From assembly GCF_014385195.1 (NCBI RefSeq), contig NZ_JACRTG010000016.1:248001-312000 (forward strand): 64,000 nt of DNA, written 5' to 3'. Shown here in pieces: positions 59,159 through 64,000 of the stretch. Below the pieces are notes generated by a model. That model was not told the DNA's origin. It did not search any database and saw nothing but the letters and a program-made list of their open reading frames with translations. Position 1 is the first letter of the stretch; each line of letters opens with the position of its first letter. This DNA is from Paratissierella segnis. GTDB lineage: Bacteria; Bacillota; Clostridia; Tissierellales; Tissierellaceae. The position numbers were made by a program, and so were the translations under genes.

Positions 59159-60541
59159 TTACTCTTCTATTTTTATATTAGAATTATAAACTTCCATGTT
59201 CAATTCACCCATCATCTTGCTGGATACAAGTCCTGCTACCATTGAATCGCTTACATTCACTAGTGTACGACCCATGTCAATAAGAGGTTCAATAGCTATC
59301 AATAATCCTGCCAACCCAACAGGCAATCCCATAGCAGACAAAACTGTTAACGCTGCAAATGTTGCTCCTCCACCCACACCTGCAATACCAAATGATGAAA
59401 ATGCTGTTACAATTATTAGTTTAATTAAAAAGGCAGGAGCCATAGGGTTGATTCCAAGTGTTGGAGCTATCATGACCGCAAGCATTGCCGGATAAACTCC
59501 TGCACAGCCATTTTGACCAATACTTGTTCCGAGTGAAGCAGATAGATTTGCATGACCACTGGATACTCCGAGCTTTTCTATTTGCGTTTCAATATTGATT
59601 GGTAATGCGCCTGCTGACGATCTTGAAGTGAAAGCAAACATCAATGGTGTTGCCGCTTTTCTTACATAGGTGACTGGGTTCAATCCAAATATCACCAATA
59701 TTATTAAGTGTATTACAAATACTATAGCCAATGCAACATAAGATGCTATAACAAATTTAATCAACCTCAATATTTCTGAAAAATTGCTTGTTGAAACCAT
59801 AGTTGTCATAAGTGCCAATACTCCAAAAGGTGTAAGTCTCAAGATCATGGTCACAAGTCGCATTACTACATCATGAAGTGTCTGAATAAGTTTAGTAAAA
59901 TTTTCTGCCGATTCAGGCTTGCTTTTTCTAATGCCTATGGTTGCCAATGAAATGGCCACTGCAAATACTACAACGGATAACGTAGAGGAGCTGCCTTGAC
60001 CTGTCATGGAATAAAAAGGATTTGTTGGTATAATCTCTACAATTTGCTCTTGCATAGGTTTCGATTGATAATCTTCAAGTCTTGTTTCAAGGTTTGAACC
60101 GGCATTTTGTTCTGCTTCTCCAATTTGCATTCCTTCAGCAGATAAGTTGAATATGCTTGCAGTCCCGGCACCTACAAATGCTGCTATTGCCGTAGTAATC
60201 AATAGTATCGCTATTATCTGAGTTGCCATTTTGCCTAAGTTCTTAGAATTTTGATTTATGATTGCACTCGTAATGGAAACGAAGATTAGAGGTATGACTA
60301 TCATTCTAAGTAGCCTAACATAACCTGTCCCTATAATTGCAAACCAACTATTGGACTGTTTTACAACAGCTGATGAAGCACCAAAAATTAATTGAAGCAC
60401 TGCTCCAAATACTATACCCAATGCCATTGCCAATAATACCCTTACTGTAAATGAGACATTTCTTTTCTTTAAAAGAATCAATCCATATACAATGGCTAAC
60501 ATAATTATTACATTAATAATGACTTCTAATGTTGTATTCAT
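59159..60541 (-). CDS. tcyP: L-cystine/dicarboxylate sodium symporter (TcyP-like, DAACS family)
   Basis: 460 residues with about 8-9 helices. The family hallmarks are MIVIPLIFVSITSAI, the Ser-rich hairpin FAFTSRSSAGALPINIE, and SLGTSIGQNGCAGVYPAML, a TcyP variant of the DAACS motif. The length and N-terminal pattern resemble Bacillus TcyP (cystine uptake), and the gene precedes a selenoprotein gene, so import of cystine (or selenocystine) is plausible. An ATACTA-AAA-TAGTAT palindrome lies about 25 bases before the ATG. The GGGAGGG ribosome site precedes the ATG. Confidence 0.88.
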   Translation of the reverse strand: MNTTLEVIINVIIMLAIVYGLILLKKRNVSFTVRVLLAMALGIVFGAVLQLIFGASSAVVKQSNSWFAIIGTGYVRLLRMIVIPLIFVSITSAIINQNSKNLGKMATQIIAILLITTAIAAFVGAGTASIFNLSAEGMQIGEAEQNAGSNLETRLEDYQSKPMQEQIVEIIPTNPFYSMTGQGSSSTLSVVVFAVAISLATIGIRKSKPESAENFTKLIQTLHDVVMRLVTMILRLTPFGVLALMTTMVSTSNFSEILRLIKFVIASYVALAIVFVIHLIILVIFGLNPVTYVRKAATPLMFAFTSRSSAGALPINIETQIEKLGVSSGHANLSASLGTSIGQNGCAGVYPAMLAVMIAPTLGINPMAPAFLIKLIIVTAFSSFGIAGVGGGATFAALTVLSAMGLPVGLAGLLIAIEPLIDMGRTLVNVSDSMVAGLVSSKMMGELNMEVYNSNIKIEE

Positions 60542-60564
60542 AATATCCCTCCCTATTTATAAGT

Positions 60565-60579
60565 ATACTAAAATAGTAT
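60565..60579. promoter_or_regulatory. Perfect palindrome ATACTA-N3-TAGTAT upstream of tcyP
   Basis: The 15-base dyad lies 24-38 bases before the tcyP ATG. Its symmetry suggests a repressor operator; a cysteine-responsive Rrf2-type regulator is conceivable but not shown. Confidence 0.5.
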
Positions 60580-60663
60580 GATTTAATATAAATAAAAATA
60601 CTATATAATAATAGCACTTGCAAAATATTATATACCCAAATTATCCTTAAACATGTATACATT

Positions 60664-60700
60664 GAAAAAAATATACAGGTAAATTCATACCTGTATATTT
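60664..60700 (-). terminator. Intrinsic terminator of tyrS
   Basis: ATATACAGGTA and TACCTGTATAT form an 11-bp perfect stem with a six-base loop; on the minus strand TTTTTTT follows. Confidence 0.92.
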
Positions 60701-60707
60701 TAGAACA

Positions 60708-61934
60708 TTATTTGCATTTTACTTGATGATAGATTTTCTTGCCTTTTCTTATTAAAATCTTTCCTTCGTTAAAGTCATCTAAAGTAATTTTTTTGTCAGT
60801 TGTTTCAACCTTTATATCGTCAATAGTGATTCCGCCTTGTTCAATCAATCTACGACCTTCACTGTTGGTTTTGATGAGCCCTGTTTTTCTTAAAAGGTCG
60901 ATGATGCCTATTCCATCATCAAATATAGATTTTTCTATTTCTGTTGTCGGAATAGATCCTTCTTCTGTACCACCGGCGAACAATGCTTTAGCTGCCTGTT
61001 GAGCTTTATTTGCTTCTTTTTCACCATGAATCAATTTTGTAACTTCAAAAGCTAAGACTTCTTTTGCCTTATTTATCTCTGCTCCCTCTAAAGCTCCGAG
61101 TCTTTTCACTTCATCCATAGGAAGGAAAGTTAAAAGACCTAAGAATTTTTCCACGTCTCTGTCATCTGTATTTCTTAAATATTGGTACATCTCATAAGGT
61201 GGAGTCTTATTTGGATCAAGCCAAATTGCACCTTTTTCAGTTTTTCCCATTTTAGTACCAGATGCTGTAGTCAACAATTTAAATGTCATTCCGTAAGAAT
61301 TGCCCTTTTCCAATTTTCGGATAAGTTCATAGCCTCCTAGGATATTTGACCATTGATCGCTTCCGCCCAGCTGAGCTATACAATTGTAATTCCTGTATTG
61401 ATATAGGAAGTCATAGGATTGCATCAACATATATCCAAATTCAAAAAAGGTTAAACCCTCTTCCATCCTATTTTTATAGCAATCAAATGTCAACATTCTG
61501 TTTACTGAAAAATGAACTCCTATTTCTCTCATGAATTTAACGAAGTTTAAATCTAAAAGCCAATCAGCATTATTTAAGATTAGCGCCTTTCCTTCACTAA
61601 AATCAAGGAAATGAGATAACTGTTCTTTAAACCTGCTTGCATTGTAATCAATCATCTCTTTTGTCATTACTTTTCTCATATCGGTTTTACCTGATGGGTC
61701 ACCAATCATTGTAGTTCCGCCGCCCAGCAATGCAATGGGTTTGTGCCCGGCCCTTTGCATATGCATCATTACCATTATCTGAAGGAAATGTCCAAGTGTT
61801 AAACTGTCAGCAGTAGCATCAAAGCCTATATAAAAGGTTATGGACTCTTTACCCAAAAGTTCTCTAAACTCTTCTTCATGTGTTACTTGGTCTATAAAAC
61901 CCCTTTCTTCTAAAACATCAAATACATTTCTCAT
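60708..61934 (-). CDS. tyrS: Tyrosyl-tRNA synthetase
   Basis: 408 residues from the ATG at 61934 (GGAGTTG ribosome site). Class I signatures: the HIGH-like [16 protein letters not shown] for KMSKS (variant), [15 protein letters not shown] and the C-terminal S4 RNA-binding domain ([15 protein letters not shown]). It charges tRNA-Tyr. A T-box leader with a UAC specifier precedes it on the same strand and a terminator follows. Fits standard Firmicute TyrS in length and domain order. Confidence 0.96.
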   Translation of the reverse strand: MRNVFDVLEERGFIDQVTHEEEFRELLGKESITFYIGFDATADSLTLGHFLQIMVMMHMQRAGHKPIALLGGGTTMIGDPSGKTDMRKVMTKEMIDYNASRFKEQLSHFLDFSEGKALILNNADWLLDLNFVKFMREIGVHFSVNRMLTFDCYKNRMEEGLTFFEFGYMLMQSYDFLYQYRNYNCIAQLGGSDQWSNILGGYELIRKLEKGNSYGMTFKLLTTASGTKMGKTEKGAIWLDPNKTPPYEMYQYLRNTDDRDVEKFLGLLTFLPMDEVKRLGALEGAEINKAKEVLAFEVTKLIHGEKEANKAQQAAKALFAGGTEEGSIPTTEIEKSIFDDGIGIIDLLRKTGLIKTNSEGRRLIEQGGITIDDIKVETTDKKITLDDFNEGKILIRKGKKIYHQVKCK

Positions 61935-61969
61935 AGTATCAACTCCTTTCAATTTGCAATTTCAATTTA

Positions 61970-62190
61970 AAAAGGGCTATTACTCGTCTAAGGACGAGAA
62001 ATAACCCGTGGTACCACCTTAATTTGCATAAAGCCTTAAGTCACGTAACGTGTGATAATCGCCAAGTAAACTTGAAACTCAGAACTTGTAATTCGATAAT
62101 TCTTATATTTAGACCTTTCACCCCAGTCTACTCTCTGTCAAAAATTAGCATTATCTACTGTAGTCTTCATAGTTTTTATATGGTTAATTT
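61970..62190 (-). promoter_or_regulatory. T-box leader (tyrosine-specific) controlling tyrS
   Basis: On the minus strand: GGTGGTACCACGGG T-box sequence (62005-62018), and a terminator hairpin (61971-62007: GGGTTATTTCTCGTC with GACGAGTAATAGCCC, then TTTTT). In stem I the triplet TAC, in GAATTACAAG, followed by A, is the likely Tyr specifier. The promoter TTGACT-17-TAAAAT lies upstream at 62191-62219. Confidence 0.92.
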
Positions 62191-62219
62191 ATTTTAGTAT
62201 ATAATCAAAAGAAAGTCAA
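62191..62219 (-). promoter_or_regulatory. Vegetative promoter of the tyrS T-box transcript
   Basis: On the minus strand TTGACT (62219-62214) and TAAAAT (62196-62191) are separated by 17 bases. Confidence 0.75.
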
Positions 62220-62237
62220 ATACCATTTTAAAGGATG

Positions 62238-62612
62238 TTATTCTACTTTCAACTCTACGCTATTTTCCCAGAGTCCGTGAATATTACAATAACTGGTCGC
62301 AATTATTGTACCGGATTTTGAAGCTTTAAATTTAGCTGATACAAAGGGCTGCGTATATATTTCGCTTTCACCATGAGCTTGGAAGGTATAGGAGCCGATT
62401 TCAACTGGGAATTTATTTCCATCTTGCAAGAAATATACCTTAATCCATGCTATGTAATGCTCTAATGTATTTGGGTGTGGGATTTCTTCACCGACTAATA
62501 CTTTAATTTCAATATCTTCTCCGGCTTTAACATTTTCAGGAGCGTGGATAACAGGTACGTGTTTTTCGCCCTTCCAATCTCCGCTTTGATATAAAGAACC
62601 GATACTTTTCAT
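62238..62612 (-). CDS. Class II superoxide reductase (neelaredoxin-type SORL domain)
   Basis: 124 residues from the ATG at 62612, seven bases after GGAGG. The class II SOR ligands are visible: Glu and His in GEKHVPVIHAP (early His), HPNTLEHYIAWIKVYF (two His), and the Cys-His pair in SYCNIHGLWENS. It reduces superoxide to hydrogen peroxide without making oxygen, typical of anaerobes. No N-terminal desulforedoxin domain is present, hence class II. Confidence 0.93.
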   Translation of the reverse strand: MKSIGSLYQSGDWKGEKHVPVIHAPENVKAGEDIEIKVLVGEEIPHPNTLEHYIAWIKVYFLQDGNKFPVEIGSYTFQAHGESEIYTQPFVSAKFKASKSGTIIATSYCNIHGLWENSVELKVE

Positions 62613-62755
62613 TGACAATTCCTCCTTTTAAATAATATTATTTTTCATATTCTTTTATTTTCATACCCTATAAATATAATATTACTCAAGATTTTACACT
62701 AAAAACATTCACAATAGAGTATAATATAATTAGCAAATTAAGGAGTGAACGTACT

Positions 62756-63895
62756 ATGGATAAAATTGAATTGATTGCAACCACCACATTTGGATTGGAA
62801 GCAATTGCTAAAAGAGAACTGCTGAATTTAGGATATAATGATTTGAAAGTTGAAAATGGAAAGATAGAATTTAAAGCCGCATTAAAGGATATACCGAGAA
62901 CAAATATATGGATGAGAACCGCTGATAGAATATTACTGAAAATGGGTCAATTTAAAGCACTATCCTTTGAAGAGCTGTTTCAAAATACAAAAGTGCTTCC
63001 TTGGGAAGAGTGGATTCCTGAAGATGGCAATTTTGTTGTTGAAGGGAAAAGTATAGATTCTAAGCTCTTTAGCATTTCGGATTGTCAAAGAATAGTTGAA
63101 AAAGCAATAGTGGAAAAATTAAAAACTAAATATGATGTGGAATGGTTTAAAAAAACAGGAGACAAATATGTAATTGAAGTTTCGCTTCTTAAGGATATTG
63201 CAACATTAACCATAGATACATCAGGAGAGGGCCTTCATAAAAGAGGATACAGAAACAGAGCAGGGGATGCTCCTATTAAGGAAACTTTGGCTGCTGCAAT
63301 GATTCTTTTAAGCTATTGGAATAAAGACAGAGTACTCCTTGATCCTTTCTGTGGATCCGGCACAATACCCATTGAGGCAGCAATGATAGGTAAAAATATA
63401 GCACCCGGACTGGATAGACATTTTGCATCAGAAGGTTGGAAGATAATTGACAGAGAATATTGGACTATAGCTAGGCAGGATGCATTTAATGCAATAGATA
63501 ATAATGCAAAATTACAAATAATGGGTTGTGACATAGACAAAAGATCCATATTGCGGGCAAGGGACAATGCAGCTAATTTGGGTTTATCGGATGATATTAC
63601 TTTTTTTATGAAGGATATGAGGGATGTGGATTTAAATGATGAATATGGGGTAATTATAACTAATCCACCTTATGGGGAAAGAGTAGGCGACAAAGAAGAA
63701 ATTACAAAGCTATATGTTGATTTTGGGGAAAAGTTCAGAAAGTTGAAAACATGGTCTATATATGTAATAACTTCGGATAAGAGCTTTGAAAAAAAATATG
63801 GAATGAAGGCAGATAGGAAAAGAAAACTATATAACGGCAGAATAGAAGTGGACTATTATCAATATTACGGGCCGAAACCTACGAAAAATATTTAG
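62756..63895 (+). CDS. THUMP-domain class I RNA methyltransferase (RlmL/TrmN-type, probably 23S rRNA guanine-N2)
   Basis: 379 residues. THUMP domain (about 45-160) followed by a Rossmann methyltransferase with LLDPFCGSGTIPIEAAM (motif I) and the catalytic TNPPYGERVG (motif IV). The domain order matches the Firmicute RlmL-like enzymes that methylate guanine N2 of 23S rRNA. AGGAGTG precedes the ATG. A cobalamin adenosyltransferase gene follows 13 bases later. Confidence 0.9.
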   Translation: MDKIELIATTTFGLEAIAKRELLNLGYNDLKVENGKIEFKAALKDIPRTNIWMRTADRILLKMGQFKALSFEELFQNTKVLPWEEWIPEDGNFVVEGKSIDSKLFSISDCQRIVEKAIVEKLKTKYDVEWFKKTGDKYVIEVSLLKDIATLTIDTSGEGLHKRGYRNRAGDAPIKETLAAAMILLSYWNKDRVLLDPFCGSGTIPIEAAMIGKNIAPGLDRHFASEGWKIIDREYWTIARQDAFNAIDNNAKLQIMGCDIDKRSILRARDNAANLGLSDDITFFMKDMRDVDLNDEYGVIITNPPYGERVGDKEEITKLYVDFGEKFRKLKTWSIYVITSDKSFEKKYGMKADRKRKLYNGRIEVDYYQYYGPKPTKNI

Positions 63896-63908
63896 AAGAG
63901 GTGAGAGA

Positions 63909-64000
63909 ATGAATATTTATACAAAAACCGGGGATAAAGGCACTACATCATTATTCGATAATGTTAGAGTATCAAAGGATGATATAAGAGTTGAAAGCTA
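63909..64000 (+). CDS. Cob(I)alamin adenosyltransferase, PduO type (partial, cut at window end)
   Basis: The 30 codons visible (MNIYTKTGDKGTTSLFDNVR, then VSKDDIRVES) match the N-terminus of PduO-type ATP:cob(I)alamin adenosyltransferases, which make adenosylcobalamin. The rest of the gene lies outside the window. It is preceded by AGAGGTGAG and follows the methyltransferase gene closely. Confidence 0.85.
   Translation, partial: MNIYTKTGDKGTTSLFDNVRVSKDDIRVES

Overview
The window is low-GC DNA from an anaerobic, spore-forming Firmicute, most likely a member of the Clostridia (a Tissierellales-like relative is my guess; the species is not identifiable by eye). The evidence is an alpha/beta-type small acid-soluble spore protein, two T-box leaders, a c-di-AMP (ydaO-type) riboswitch, pyruvate formate-lyase with its activase, a class II superoxide reductase, many lipoproteins with Gram-positive lipoboxes, and strong AGGAGG-type ribosome binding sites. 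I saw no rRNA, tRNA, insertion sequence, prophage or CRISPR array. This looks like ordinary chromosome, gene-dense and mostly on the + strand.

Layout. 1-3.0 kb (minus): a glycine betaine/proline ABC transporter (ATPase cut by the window edge, plus a binding-protein/permease fusion) behind a c-di-AMP riboswitch and terminator. 3.2-8.5 kb: a four-gene DUF3798 ABC transporter of unknown substrate. 8.6-15.6 kb: a glucosaminidase, a Cu,Zn-SOD without an export signal, a ydjI-ydjG-ydjH-like membrane-stress operon, then (minus) a zinc phospholipase C-like protein, a small protein and the spore protein. 15.7-19.8 kb: pflB-pflA-Crp/Fnr operon with a palindromic operator centred at about -41.5 from the predicted start. 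20.0-24.9 kb: livKHMGF branched-chain amino acid transporter behind a probable leucine T-box. 25-30 kb: acyltransferase, TauE-type permease, an unknown protein, an HD-GYP signalling protein with a short leader ORF, and DUF5317. 30-35 kb: an ATP-grasp ligase, a divergent Mur ligase and an SLC13-type transporter in one probable operon, then a short AI-2E-family protein. 35-37.5 kb: a two-repeat lipoprotein and ApbE flavin transferase. 37.6-41.8 kb: ChvE-GguA-GguB sugar transporter. 41.9-51.7 kb: nucleoside diphosphate kinase, sortase, 34-residue-repeat protein, FMN-binding lipoprotein, arginase, RNase H, orphan histidine kinase, dCMP deaminase, MscL, patatin, Nudix and CAP-domain genes. 51.9-64 kb: MocA-like transferase, PgeF, an unknown protein, a radical SAM protein, acetyltransferase, PatB, YdbC, endonuclease IV, an operon of cystine transporter and HesB-like selenoprotein, T-box-controlled tyrS, superoxide reductase, a THUMP methyltransferase, and the start of a cobalamin adenosyltransferase.

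The most striking item is a 95-codon gene at 58858-59145 (minus) with one in-frame TGA that aligns with the Sec/Cys position of the HesB-like (seleno)protein family. An ordinary gene caller would miss or split it. Other points worth attention are the ATP-grasp/Mur-ligase/transporter cluster, which looks like the two catalytic halves of cyanophycin synthetase on separate genes; the flavinylation pair ApbE and FMN-binding lipoprotein; the Crp-type autoregulatory pfl operon; and a modular family of intergenic repeats.

Physiologically the genes describe a peptide- and amino-acid-using anaerobe (branched-chain amino acid and cystine uptake, arginase, C-S lyase) that makes formate by PFL, manages osmotic stress through c-di-AMP (betaine uptake, MscL) and carries layered defence against oxygen (superoxide reductase, Cu,Zn-SOD, endonuclease IV).
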